Source: Dendrophyllia cribrosa (Eukaryota; Cnidaria; Anthozoa; Scleractinia; Dendrophylliidae). Taken from it: DNA of 64,000 nt. Of the stretch, positions 52,916 to 63,640 are shown piece after piece. Position 1 is the stretch's first letter. Every line of letters starts with the position of its first letter. The DNA is taken from contig JAJLRJ010000005.1 in assembly GCA_024195265.1 (NCBI GenBank), positions 23,247,355 through 23,311,354 on the forward strand. Direction: 5' to 3'. Both the position numbers and the translations under genes were made by a program. Under the pieces are notes generated by a model. That model had not been told where the DNA came from. It searched no databases and saw only the letters and a program-made list of their open reading frames with translations.

Positions 52916-53559
52916 TTTAAAGAAGGAGAATCTTTTTCATCCTCATCATCCTCATTTTTATCTTCATAATCATCAAAAGCTGAGGCAGTTTGAACCATTT
53001 CCTCCACAAGAACTTCATCCACAATTGCTGTGATAGATTTAACATTTCCGCAGAAAAGATGTTTGATGGAAAAGACAACTTGTCCAAAAAGTGGCATGCC
53101 AATGAGTTCTTTTTGTTTCAGAATGGGTTTTTTCTTCTTCCCATCAACCAACTCCCAAAAACGACAAGAGAAATCTGTTTTAGGAAGTTTAGAAGGATAA
53201 ATCTTTGCAAAGATCTTTTCCTGTTCAGATTTATCAACTTTCAAGAGAGAGAAATCTTCTGCATGAAACTTAGCAAAAGATGGAGAAAGTTTTTTCACTT
53301 CCTCCCGTTTTTTCACTGCAGCTGAGCGAAGATGATTTTCCAGTTTACGGAAAAAGTGAATGTTTTCTTCAGGGAGATTGATTCCCAATGAAAAAGAATC
53401 TCCTTCATGAGCAAAGATTTTAAACTTTGTTTGGAGTTTCAGTTGAAGTTTTTTGTCATTGAGAGAACATGGGAGAAGACAATATGAAATCTTTCCAGAG
53501 GTTCGTTTTTGAGGTTCTTGGAGAGTGATATCGGGAATGGAAACTTTTTCGGGATTCAT
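52912..53559 (-). CDS. Candidate single-strand DNA-binding protein, 215 aa
   Basis: ATG 53559 (GAAAATG). The body is beta-rich (KISYCLLPCSLNDKKLQLKL, then KFKIFAHEGDSFSLGINLP), fitting an OB-like fold, and the C-terminus is strongly acidic (FDDYEDKNEDDEDEKD), as in many SSB proteins where the tail binds replication partners. It lies among the replication and regulation genes near the polymerase. There is no decisive motif, so this is a structural guess. Confidence 0.5.
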   Translation of the reverse strand: MNPEKVSIPDITLQEPQKRTSGKISYCLLPCSLNDKKLQLKLQTKFKIFAHEGDSFSLGINLPEENIHFFRKLENHLRSAAVKKREEVKKLSPSFAKFHAEDFSLLKVDKSEQEKIFAKIYPSKLPKTDFSCRFWELVDGKKKKPILKQKELIGMPLFGQVVFSIKHLFCGNVKSITAIVDEVLVEEMVQTASAFDDYEDKNEDDEDEKDSPSLK

Positions 53560-53581
53560 TTTCTTGGTGGAGATAAAAAAA

Positions 53582-53857
53582 TCATTTTATTTCCAAATCC
53601 ATTTCTCCAAACTGTCTGTCTTTTTCAGTTTTGACTGGAAGAAAACCATTTACCTTGTCAACGGCTTTCTGAATCGTGGTTTCAATTTCAGCCCAATGCA
53701 TCCATGCGATTTCTTCCTCCGTCAACCCACTTGTTGCTTTGTAAAATTTAGGATCAATCAAAGTTGCATGATTTCTTATTTCAGCCAGTGCAATTTTGAT
53801 GTCCTCCACGGAAAAGAAATCTTGCCCCTCGATTGTGAAAAGTTTTTCTTTGTTCAT
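53582..53857 (-). CDS. Small protein related to the helix-turn-helix family, 91 aa
   Basis: ATG 53857 (ATAAAAAATG). Its start, FTIEGQDFFSVEDIKIALAE, resembles IDGEDFFTAEEIQERFGL in the gene at 53881-54372, so it may be a one-module relative. The rest is helical (IAWMHWAEIETTIQKAV). Function unknown. Confidence 0.55.
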   Translation of the reverse strand: MNKEKLFTIEGQDFFSVEDIKIALAEIRNHATLIDPKFYKATSGLTEEEIAWMHWAEIETTIQKAVDKVNGFLPVKTEKDRQFGEMDLEIK

Positions 53858-53880
53858 TTTTTATCCAATGAATAAAAAAT

Positions 53881-54372
53881 TCAAAATGTGGCTTGACAAG
53901 TTTGGTCAACGAATTTGTTTATCGCAGACTTTTTATCTGAGTCCATTTTTGGTATTCCTTTTCTTGAGCGAAAATGAAGAACTTTTTCAACCATAGCTTT
54001 CTCTTTCATCAAATCGAGAAATTCTTCCAGTCTGGGAGATTTCCAAGTGACATCGTGAGATTTCTCAGTTGAATCTAGAAAATGAGTTTTTTTCTTGCAG
54101 AGTTGATTGAAAAAAACTGTTCTGGACAAGCCAAATCTTTCCTGAATTTCCTCTGCGGTGAAAAAATCTTCTCCATCAATCTGGATAAATGGTGACTCTT
54201 CTTCCTCCTGAATCCAAAAGGTTTTTTTGTCAGCTCGTCTGAAATACTTGGTGTTGCCTGATTTGAGAACTCTTAAAATCGTTTTTGAGGGAAGTCCAGT
54301 TTGTTCTTGAGCTTCTTTGAATGTGAAAAAAGTTTGCTTTTCTTTTCCTTCCTCTTGAATTGAAAACTTCAT
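53881..54372 (-). CDS. Regulator with two NUMOD-like helix-turn-helix modules, 163 aa
   Basis: ATG 54372 (TTTAAAATG). Two modules: FFTFKEAQEQTGLPSKTILR with the basic turn YFRRADKKTFWI, and FFTAEEIQERFGLSRTVFFN. The tail is basic (KVLHFRSRKGIPK). It is divergent from, and only 37 bp from, the polymerase start, so it could control both genes. Related to the three-module protein at 51217-52182. Confidence 0.65.
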   Translation of the reverse strand: MKFSIQEEGKEKQTFFTFKEAQEQTGLPSKTILRVLKSGNTKYFRRADKKTFWIQEEEESPFIQIDGEDFFTAEEIQERFGLSRTVFFNQLCKKKTHFLDSTEKSHDVTWKSPRLEEFLDLMKEKAMVEKVLHFRSRKGIPKMDSDKKSAINKFVDQTCQATF

Positions 54373-54409
54373 TTTAAATAGGGAAAAAAATCTTTTTACC
54401 CCATTTAAA
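54373..54409. promoter_or_regulatory. Symmetric divergent start region, polymerase versus regulator
   Basis: The 37-bp gap has TTTAAAATG facing outwards on both sides, separated by an A/T run (GGGAAAAAAATCTTTTTACCCC). Possible late-promoter-like pair. Confidence 0.6.
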
Positions 54410-57400
54410 ATGGCAACTTTGAATGCATTGAAATCATTTGCGAGATCATCCGGATTGAAAGGTTGGTCTAGATTGAGGAGAGATGATTTAGCAAACTTTT
54501 TAGTTGAAAATCTATGGACTGGAGGTGGGAAAAACGATCAACCAAAAATGAATAAAGCAGCTCGTTTGAAAATTTGGCAACACAAAAAAGCCAACCCCCT
54601 GGTTGTCGAAAATAAAAAAAATTGATGTCCCAGTGTTGATTCCGGAAAGAAGAAAAGTTCCTCCCAAAAGAATTCAGTCAGTCATTCAAAAACAAACAGA
54701 AACGATTTCAGATTGGTTGAATTGGCTGGAAAATGTGGATGATGTAGAAATTAGGAGAAGATCAAATCCTGCAGTTGAAAGATTGAAAAAACAGATTGCT
54801 GCATTGTGGGAACAAAGGTTGATCGTGGAAGAAGGAAAATCTGCTTTGAGAGGATTTGCCAGACAACTGATCATTCAAGGAGATGATTCCCCAACTCCAC
54901 AAGATTTTCTCCGGAAAGTGAGGAGTGAAGTTGTTGAGTTGATAAAGCAAAATCGGCAAACAAAAGTGAAATGTGTTTTAGTTTCTCTATTGGTGAAACC
55001 CGATTTGAGTGACGATGGCATGATTGAAGAAATACCATTCTCCCATTCCCGCATGAAAAGAAATCTGGAAGGAAATGATGCAGGTGAGTTGTTTGATGAA
55101 ATGAGCAGAGAAATGTTGATAAACCTGGAAAACTTCAACCAAAGAGGATCAAACTGGGCGTTTGAAAAAGTGATCAGATTAGAACTTCATTTCATTCGGT
55201 GGAAGCCATTAGGTGGATCTTCATGGATTTCTCTCCCAAAAGACGTGGCAAACAAAAACGCTGTGGTGAACATGAAAAACAAAGATGAAATGTGTTTCAA
55301 ATGGCATGACAAGAGCAATGAACTGGGTGGTGCAGAATCCTGAAAGAATCACGCCTTTGCTGAGAAAACAAGCTGAAAAACTTGATTGGAGTGGAATTGC
55401 ATTTCCAACAACTTTAGCAGATATTGGGAAATTTGAAAAACGAAACGATATTTCTGTGAATGTATTTGGATGGGACAAAAAACTTTTCACCCTAAGAGCG
55501 ACGGATGAAGAAAAAGAAAAACATGTGGATTTGCTGCTGTTGAAAAAGGAATTCAAAACTCATTTCTGCATCGTGAAAAACTTTTCTCGTTTAGCTGGAT
55601 CACAAGTTTCCAGAACAAAACGAAAAAGATTCTTCTGCAAAAGATGCATCAATTCATTCCCCAGTGAAGAAAGCTTGAAAAAACACAAACTCAACTGCGT
55701 TGAATTTGAAGCAGTGAATATTGTTATGCCTGAAGGAACATGTTCTTTCCGCAACTTCTCAAAGATGATTCATGTTCCAGTTGTGGGTTATGCTGATTTT
55801 GAATCGATTTTGAAACCCATGACTGATGCAGGGAAAATGAAACAAACGCAAAAAATACAAGAGCATCTTCCCTGTGGATTCGCTTTTCATTTTTAAATTC
55901 TGGATATTCAATGCATCCCCCAATAATGAAGAGAAATATATCTCTTTCTCCCTGAAGTTTGAGTTGAAAAAAGAGAAAACTCGGGATGGAAAAGAAATCG
56001 TTGTGAAACATGAAATTCGGTTTTTGGATTCATATAAATTCATGGCTTCTTCCCTGGGAAACTTGATTGGAAATCTCCCCAAATCAGATTTGACAGAAAC
56101 TGCTAGATTTTTCCAGGGAGAAAAGTTTAACTTGATGACAAGAAAAGGAGTTTATCCCTATGAATTCATGGATTCATTTGAAAAGTTTACAGAAACACTT
56201 CCAGAAAAAGAAGCGTTTTTCTCCAGCTTAAATGACTCGGGGATTGGGGATGAAGATTTTAAGCATGCAAAACATGTCTGGGGGAAATGGAACATGAAAA
56301 ACATGGGAGAGTTCCATGATCTCTATCTGAAAACAGATGTGTTGTTGTTGGCAGATGTTGTTGAAAGTTTCAGAAAACTTTGTGAAGAAAACTATGGATT
56401 GGATCCTGCCCAGTTTTTCACAACCCCTGGAATGGCGTGGAATGCTATGTTGAAAATGTCAGGAGTTTCATTGCAACTGTTGAATGATGTGGATATGTTG
56501 TTGATGGTTGAAAGAGGAATGAGAGGTGGAAATGCCAATGCATTCAAGCGATATGGAAAGGCAAATAATCGATTCATGAAAGATTTTGATGAAACATTAC
56601 CTGCAAAGTTTTTGGTTTATCTGGATGCAAATAACCTTTATGGATGGGCAATGTCAAAGCCTCTTCCAGTTGGGAAATTCAAATGGATGGATGATCCGTC
56701 GAAATGGAAGGCATTTGTTGATGGAGAAAATGTGGGATGTATTCTGGAAGTTGATTTGGAATATCCAGATGAACTGCATGACAACCATAATGATTTCCCG
56801 CTTGCTCCAGAAAGTTTAAAACTGGATGGTGTGTGGAAGTTGACTCAAAATCTGAGAGACAAAGAAAGAATGGTTCTACATGGAGAAAATCTGAAACTCT
56901 TTCTTTCCCTGGGAATGAAACTGAAAAAGATTTGGAGAGGAATTTCATTTCAGGAAGCTGCTTTCATGAAATCATACATTGAAACAAACACAAAACTGAG
57001 AATGAATGCAAAAAATGCATTTGAAAAAGATTTCTTCAAGCTGATGAACAATTCAGTGTTTGGGAAGACAATGGAGAATGTGCGAAAAAGAGTTTCCATT
57101 GAATTGGTGAAAGATGTTGAAAGAGCAGAAAAGTTGATCAATAAACCAAACTTTGCTGATGTGCAGATTTTCGATGAATTTTTGATTGCAATCAAGATGA
57201 GAAAAACACAAATTTGCATGAATAAACCAGTTTATGTGGGAATGTCAATTCTCGATCTCTCCAAAACCCTGATGTATGACTTTCATTATGGGTATGCGAA
57301 GAAAAAGTGGAAAGATCTCCAAGTTCTTTACACAGATACAGATTCTTTGGTTTATGAAATTGAAACAGAAGATTTCTATGCAGATATTGCAGATGATGTG

Positions 57401-57829
57401 AAAGAACGTTTTGACACAAATGACTTTTCCAGAGATCATCCTGCAGTGATGAATGGATTGCCTATTGTGAAAGAAAATAAAAAAAAGATTGGGTTGATGA
57501 AAGATGAATGTGCTGGAAAAACCATGACAGAATTTGTTGCATTAAGACCAAAACTTTATGCTTTCCTGTTAAATGAAGGAAAAGAAGAAAAGAAAGCAAA
57601 AGGTGTGAAAAAATGTGTGATTAAAAACCAGTTACGATTTGACAACTTTATGAAATGTTTGAAAGGAGAAGGAAAAATACTCAGGAAGCAGAATGTGATT
57701 CGCAGCAGAGAACATCATCTTTTCACAGAAAGAATGGAGAAGACTGCGTTATCTTCCAATGATGACAAACGAGTGATTTTGAAAAATGGAATAGATACAT
57801 TTGCAAGAGGACATTGGAGATTGAGATGA
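54410..57829 (+). pseudogene. pPolB: Protein-primed family B DNA polymerase, with frameshifts and an internal deletion
   Basis: The start ATG 54410 (TTTAAAATG) opens a SAP-like module (LNALKSFARSSGLKGWSRLR). Frame changes occur in the A-run at about 54611-54619 and near 55300-55320. A TAA at 55894-55896 ends the third frame; the last frame (from about 55880) runs to TGA 57829. Motifs: GYADFES (Exo I), YLKTDVLLLADV (Exo III), LVYLDANNLYGWAMS (Pol A), FFKLMNNSVFGKTMEN (Pol B) and LYTDTDSLVYE (Pol C). The Exo II region and the usual cysteine/histidine-rich insert between Exo I and the later part are missing at the 55880-55930 junction, showing deletion. An upstream CKRC..H..C zinc finger is at 55639-55700. 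The enzyme would copy the element, but this copy cannot be made whole. Confidence 0.93.
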
Positions 57830-57869
57830 TTTTGTCAACCAGTTTTTTTGGAAATGATTTTGTTTCCAA

Positions 57870-58848
57870 ATTGGAAACAAAAAGTTGACAATCAGGAGGT
57901 TACATATTTGATTTTAAAACTTTTTTCAAAATGAAAAAAAGTTTGGAAAATCAAAAACTTTTTTCAAAATGAAAAAGTTTGGAAAACCAAATATGTAACC
58001 TCCCTGATTGTCAACTTTTCATTTCCAATCTGGAAATGAAAATCTGATTTCATTTTTGATTTGGTTTTTTCTCCAGTTTTTTAGCGGAACTTTTTTCTGG
58101 AAAACTTTTTCAAAAACCACTCCAGATTCTGGAAACGAAAATGAAAACCAGATTTTCTGCTGGAGAAATATTTTGTCAACCAAAATATTTCTCCAGATTT
58201 CATTTTTGATTTGGTTTTTTCTCCAGTTTTTTAGCAGAACTGGTTTTTGAAAAACTTTTTCAAAAACCACTCCAGATTCTGGAAACGAAAATGAAATCTA
58301 TTTTGTCAACCAAATATTTTCTGAAATCTGGAAATGAAAAATAGATTTCATTTTTGGTTTTGTTTTTTCTCCAGTTTTTTGAAAACTTTTTTTCTGGAAA
58401 ACTTTTTCAAAAACCACTCCAGATTCTGGAAACGAAAATGAAATATATTTTGTCAACCAAATATTCTCCCCAGTTTTTTTGACACAGTAGTTGAATTAAC
58501 GCGGTTCCCGGTGGAGCCGAAGGGCCCCTTATTAAAAACGTTTTCAAATTATGTGGACTTTAGGGATAGTTGGAAAATTGATTTAGCAGAAAATGAAATG
58601 GCATTTTTTTAATCAATGGCAATATATTTCTGGTAAATTATGACAGTAGATGAGATTCGAAAAATGTGGGGGATTTTAGGAGAAAATGAGAAATGAAATT
58701 CTGGAATATTTTTATTGAGTTCTGATGGTTCTAACATAACGAGGCTAATCGAAATTTTGAGCTACTATTGTGCATAAGTTGGGGATAAGTTTTACGTTAA
58801 AAGTAACGGGCCCGAGGATGCACCGGGAACCGCGTTTATTCAACTACT
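57870..58848. repeat. Right terminal inverted repeat of the Polinton
   Basis: Complement of the left repeat: palindrome at about 57880-58030, then about three (left: two) copies of the 147-bp-type unit with CTCCAGATTCTGGAAACGAAA, then the 363-bp outer block 58486-58848. The extra unit makes this side longer by about 150 bp. Confidence 0.9.
58486..58848. repeat. 363-bp block with inverted ends, right copy
   Basis: Begins AGTAGTTGAATTAACGCGG and ends CCGCGTTTATTCAACTACT. Differs from the left copy by two bases seen by eye. Confidence 0.92.
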
Positions 58849-58854
58849 TTGGAG
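58849..58854. repeat. Right target-site duplication TTGGAG
   Basis: Second copy of the 6-bp duplication at 39717-39722. Confidence 0.95.
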
Positions 58855-59667
58855 CACAAGGTACCATATCCATCAATCTATGAGAATGACAAGAATGGAA
58901 AATAGGCAATATCGTATTCTCAGTATTTAACTGTAACTAGCTTACAATGCCAGAAGGCTCATATGGGGGAATATCGTTAAAATATTTGCATGTGAAATGA
59001 CTGTCCTGCAAAAGCCTTGACTGCAAGCTCATACATGTAAATTCCAGTTCAATACTGAGAATGCAGATATTGCCTATTGATGTTTTCATCACAAATTTGT
59101 AAAATATAATTTATATCAAGTATTATGTTGCAATTATTGTTATGTAACAATGTTCACCTGTTTTACAATAATATCCTTAGCACTTTTACTTATTGCAATG
59201 ATTTTAAGTTGTTATTGTATTATCTCAAAAAGACCCACTAAGGAAAGATAATATGTATGACCGTGTTGTGAAAGTATGTATTAATTAATAGTGTTTTTAC
59301 TGAACCCATGAAACAATATCTAACAATTAGTGTGTGATAGTCCAAATTAAACAAAAGAAAACAATGTATTATAGTCTAATAGTGCAAACTATTCTACTAA
59401 CTATTTTAGTAAAATTACTTTAATGTAAAACATGTTTAAAAATACTTATTAACAACATACCCATATATGTTTATAGCTTATTAAGAATGCAAGCAAAATA
59501 AATTTTGTTGAGAAAACTAACCAGTTAACTTTAAGTACATCTCAGTCTCATTTTCAATTTCTGTAGAAAAAAGTAACAAGATTTTAAATAACTTGGAAAT
59601 ATTTGCCTTTTTAGTTATGTTCAGCTTCAAATGTTTTAATACAAAAATTAATTTCATCATGGCTTAC
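58855..59667. other. Remainder of the Polinton-bearing intron
   Basis: AT-rich, no exon seen. Together with 39647-39716 it forms an 883-889 bp intron once the element is removed. Confidence 0.55.
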
Positions 59668-60204
59668 CTGTTGACCCCGTAATCGTAACCGAATTTGTCA
59701 TTGAGGTATCATTTCCTGCAAAGGTGAAAGAAAACACTTAGTTAACTTTTGTCCTGTAATACAAGCTCTCATTTTTTATCAATTTATTCAGTGGAGCTTG
59801 AATCTGTGAAATGAAGATTATAGTTCGCCCCTACATCGTGTTTTAAAATAAGAACAGTCCGCTCAAAATAGTTCACTTTTTTTATGTAAAAGAAAATACA
59901 ACTTATGTATAATTTATAAGCTTACCGATTGTTGCCGTGACACTCGTCACGTTTGCCGCAGTAGACGTAGAAGTTCCCGTTGCATTTGATATGTTTGAGT
60001 TTTTATTTCCTGCTAAAGTAAAACATAAACCAAAATTAACATTCCAGTCACACATCACCATTATATTAAAATTTTCAATGAAATGGAGGTTAACCGAGAA
60101 AACGAGTCGATTAAGAAATGACACTTACCTGACGCGCCTTCACCTTCGTTCACTTCAATATTTCCTTTCTGTACAATAGCAGCCTCTACATAACAGCTTT
60201 CCAT
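59668..60204 (-). CDS. 5' exons of the interrupted host gene (Ser/Thr-rich modular exons)
   Basis: Exon 1 60204-60129 from ATG (MESCYVEAAIVQKGN); exon 2 60009-59926; exon 3 59715-59668. All introns are phase 1 with GT..AG ends; exons 2 and 3 are 84 and 48 nt and start with the same GAAAT.A sequence (GNKNSN.., GNDTSM..). They encode Ser/Thr/Asn-rich stretches, as if a module had been duplicated. The next phase-1 acceptor in the same orientation is at 39646, across the Polinton. Function unknown; the exons downstream suggest a large protein with zinc-binding cysteines. Confidence 0.6.
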
Positions 60205-61124
60205 AAACATTTAAACAAACAGTTTTTACAAAAGGAGCAATACTGCTTTTTTGCCGCAAATTTTACATCCAACTTTGCACCGGTACATTTTCGCCAACTT
60301 GCGAAGGGAGCCACACAGGCTGCTTACACTTCTGAGTCCTTCACATGATGGAGAAAAGTTTTAGCGACGCTTGGCAAAAGCCAAACCCGCCATTATTTCC
60401 CGCCTTAACAAACTCGGCTACCAGTGATTAATTCGAATATTCAGAAAAAAAAAATAAAGAACAAGCGATCAATTCTTAACCTTACCTCAAAAAACAGATC
60501 GCTTCTTCTTTCACCACCGGCAGCCATCTTGTTTGCAAAGCATGAAAGTACGCATGCGTGCAAGAAATTTCTAACGGACCAATCAGACAAGAGTTTAGAC
60601 AGGAGGTGAGTTACTTGTAGCCACCAGAGGAAAAGAGAAAACCTCTTACATTGCTGCCCTTGGGGTAAGAGTTAAATTTACTTAAGATTAGTGTTAAAAC
60701 CTTAAGTTAAGGGTAAACAAATCTCTCTCATTAGGGTTTCAGATCTTACTCTAGGAATATAACTCCTCTTAAGAAAAGAAGCGTACACTTAACTAAGGAC
60801 TGCTTGCTTATTAAATCAAAGTAGACCTATGGTGAACAGGTGGATAGATAGTTAGAAACTTAATTTATCCACGCAATCCTTTCACTAAGTAGTGGTATTC
60901 TAAAGAGTTGTGCCTTATACAACATTTTATATCATTTTTATCATTATCATTAATATAAACAAGATATAAAATTACAAACATTATTAAAAAAATCCTAAGA
61001 GAAATACTAGAGTATGGGAACATATATGTCTTCATAAGTGCCTATGAAAGCAACAGCCCCCATGGCAGGAATCACTGTTCAGCCACTGTAGTATTGGGCT
61101 TCCTGTTTTAAGGCAGTTGGTCAT
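60205..61124. other. Upstream region of the interrupted gene and spacer
   Basis: Holds the probable promoter (60205-60560, with CpG sites) and AT-rich DNA; no other gene seen. Confidence 0.4.
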
Positions 61125-61505
61125 CCCGGGGGGGGGGGGGGGGGGGGGAGGGTACTCCCCTATATAAGCTATATAGGTATGTGCCGTCCCAAAGGGTATG
61201 GTTTTTGAGCCGTTGTGGTCTGAAAACGGGTATAGATTTTGACAATTATGGTCTGAAATTGGGTCTGGTTTTCGAAGAAAGCACGACAACGACACAATAT
61301 GGAGACAAAATTAGACTAAAAATCTGAACATTTTGCCTGAAACAATGTTCGGTATTTTTTATCATAAAATGATATCCACTTTCTGTGGGCAAGCTTAGGG
61401 GCTCGCAAATAGAGTACACGCTTAAGAAGGCAGGTCTGAAAACGGGTGTGGAAAATGGCTGCACACCCCCCACCAAAAAATCCAAGGAGTACCCCCTCCC
61501 CCGGG
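61125..61505. mobile_element. MITE-like repeat with GGGGAGTACTCC-type inverted ends
   Basis: Begins CCCGGG with a G run then GGGTACTCCCCTATATAAGC and ends CAAGGAGTACCCCCTCCCCC then GGG. TCAT flanks both ends (61121-61124, 61506-61509). Internal phrases GGTCTGAAAACGGGT recur. The layout fits a non-autonomous DNA transposon. Confidence 0.75.
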
Positions 61506-62282
61506 TCATCCCCAGTTCCCTTCTAGTCGTGTTTATCCAAATGGTTGCGAAGGTAGTGTTGACAAAAGGCTAACTATTGAATGGCTAGTGGCATTGAAGG
61601 ACTTGCGTGCAGAGGAGGCTAGTCTACAGAGCCGCAGTTGCTCAGAGTTGTAAATAATTTGTTATTGCTTAGAGATTTGGTTTGTGTTTTCTTTTCTTCT
61701 TGCATGCAGTGGGCAGCTTGAATCTAAACTCCTTGGGAAGTGGGATGTACTGCCATAGACTGTTTGTGCACCTGCTGGGAAGATTTGCATGTGTTCATCT
61801 TATTGTCTTAAAACTGGCTATCCGCATTGCATTTCACTCATTGAAGGCAAAAGCTAAAAGCTTCTATATGTGGGAGCAAGCTCCACTTGGAACAGCCAGT
61901 GTATGTATTTATTACATGTAAAATGCCTCCAAAAATGAAGTGTGTTTTCCAAGCATTTTTAGTGTTGATCCAAAATTTTTTTCATCTATAATTAACACCT
62001 GTCCCAACAAGCTCACATTTCCTTTCGTTTTGTTCAATGAGGAAGTGAAATCATTCATTGCCAAGCTAATCAAAATCTAGTGTTTTTGAGAATTTCTTTT
62101 CAAGTTTGTGTCTTTTACATCCCACTGAGACTGGATCAATGTACATGTACTAAAATAAACATGACAGGTATCTAGAACACATCTTTAATGAACACAAAGT
62201 GAAACATTACATCCCTAATTAAAAGTTTTTGATGCCATCTTGACGAGTAGGCAAAGCAGTCAGAAATAACCGGTACAGTGTT
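61506..62282. other. Spacer without a convincing gene
   Basis: Short frames only; one at 61682-61921 has no supporting motif. Confidence 0.4.
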
Positions 62283-62639
62283 TGTATGGGAATCGGATAG
62301 CAGATAACTTCTTCTAAAATTGAATATTTCACAATTTGTGAATTAAACTTTTTAATACTAGGTAGAAGATTGTATTCACCAAGTTCGAGGGATGTAGCTT
62401 TGCTAGAAGTCCCTCAGTTAATTTTTGTGATTCTCGATACATTTGTCTGTACATTTTTTCCCCCAAACTGCGGCTTAATTTACAGACGAATGTATGGAAA
62501 ATGACAAAAATTAACTGAGTGACTTCTAGCAAAGCTACATCCTTAAAACTTAGTGAATACAATCTTCTACCTAGTATTTTAAGTTTTGATGTGAAATATT
62601 CAATTTTAGAAGAAGTTATTTGCTATCCAATTCCCATAT
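62283..62639. repeat. Foldback element, about 357 bp
   Basis: The whole segment is an inverted repeat: GTAGAAGATTGTATTCACCAAG near the left pairs with CTTAGTGAATACAATCTTCTAC at the right, and TTCTTCTAAAATTGAATATT with its complement at the end. Arms about 150 bp, some mismatches. Confidence 0.85.
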
Positions 62640-62726
62640 AATCCTACGCAGGTGATTAAATAAAGGAGAGACTATCAGGTGACAATATAATAAACTTTAT
62701 TGTTTGCCGGAAAGAGCAGAGCCGCA

Positions 62727-63626
62727 TCAAGGGAGTGGCAGGGGAGCCGCGACCGAAGTTGGCCCGCCTCCCCCCCGATGCGGCCCGCGGGTGGGATGGG
62801 TGGGAAAAAGCAACGTGTGTACAGTACGACGACGAAAGCTATGACCGGAGTAGTTAGAGGCCTTGAGCCCAGTGTCACTCAAAGATTTACGTAATTTGGT
62901 GGTAAAAGTTGCATGCGTTATGGGTGTAGCTGAATCTCCGCGAGATTGTAGAAATGCGGGTGAGGATGGTGGGGCTGGAAAGAGACGTAGGTGTCGTTCG
63001 TAGGCCTGTACAGGGCACAACGGATGGTCAGCGGGGAGACGGAGAACCGGTATGAGAAGTTGTCGTTCCTTGAACTGGATGGTTTTGGACCAAGTCACGC
63101 AAATAACTAGGCCCCATGGTCGAACGATAATGTTCTTGCGTAACAAAGTTTTAGAAGGATCGTAATCTTTAGCGGATTTTGGAACAAGGTTAGACTTTCG
63201 AAAGAAAGAGTAAAAGCCCATGAGCATCGCCGCCCAGAAACCGGAATCGCTGTCTGCCGTAACCGTAGGACGGAGACGCAAAAGGATCTCAGGAGTGATG
63301 GGTAGTTTTTGTTCGCGTGCGTCACCCAAAACGCGGCGGAGACCTCGGACGATTAGTTTGACAGTAAAAACCTCTTGAAAGGTGACATCATGACCAAAGT
63401 GGCGATGAAGGACGTTTATAGCAGACAGGTAATTAATTATCGTGGAATACTTGCAGTAAGAAGACAAATGGATGAGAAATCGAATAACAGTTCTGGTTGA
63501 GGCTGGGACAGGGGCCAGGCCAAACTCCGAACAGAAGCGTAGAAACACTCGCCACTGAGAACGGCGAGTAGCCAGGGTTGAGCTAGAGTAGGCAGAGGCG
63601 GAGACAATCTGAGCGCGACGGTCCAA
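62727..63626 (-). pseudogene. Tyrosine recombinase of a DIRS-like retrotransposon, C-terminally truncated
   Basis: SAM-like N-terminal domain (YSSSTLATRRSQWRVFLRFC), then core domain with FYSFFRKSNLVPKS (first catalytic Arg region) and a final SGHSFRRR (HxxR). The catalytic Tyr region is missing: after HSFRR the sequence changes to unrelated proline- and histidine-rich residues, so a break lies near 62835. Tyrosine recombinases insert DIRS elements without target duplication. The related RNase H is at 63641-64000. Confidence 0.82.
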
Positions 63627-63640
63627 CTGAGAGAGATATC

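Larger units (their letters stand above)
39723..58848. mobile_element. Complete Polinton/Maverick (adintovirus-like) element, 19,126 bp
   Basis: Bounded by TTGGAG duplications and long terminal inverted repeats. It carries the diagnostic Polinton set: protein-primed polymerase, retroviral-type integrase with chromodomain, adenain-like protease, packaging ATPase, double-jelly-roll major capsid and penton-like minor capsid, plus a fiber, a PLA2, a VLTF3-like factor and helix-turn-helix regulators. Integrase, PLA2, core protein and polymerase are disrupted. It is inserted in an 889-bp host intron. The gene content is that of a virus able to form particles, at least in its intact relatives. Confidence 0.97.

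Noticed and set aside
58008..58270. Phe/Trp-rich frames in the right terminal repeat
   Set aside because: They repeat with the 147-bp unit and exist on both strands; non-coding repeat.
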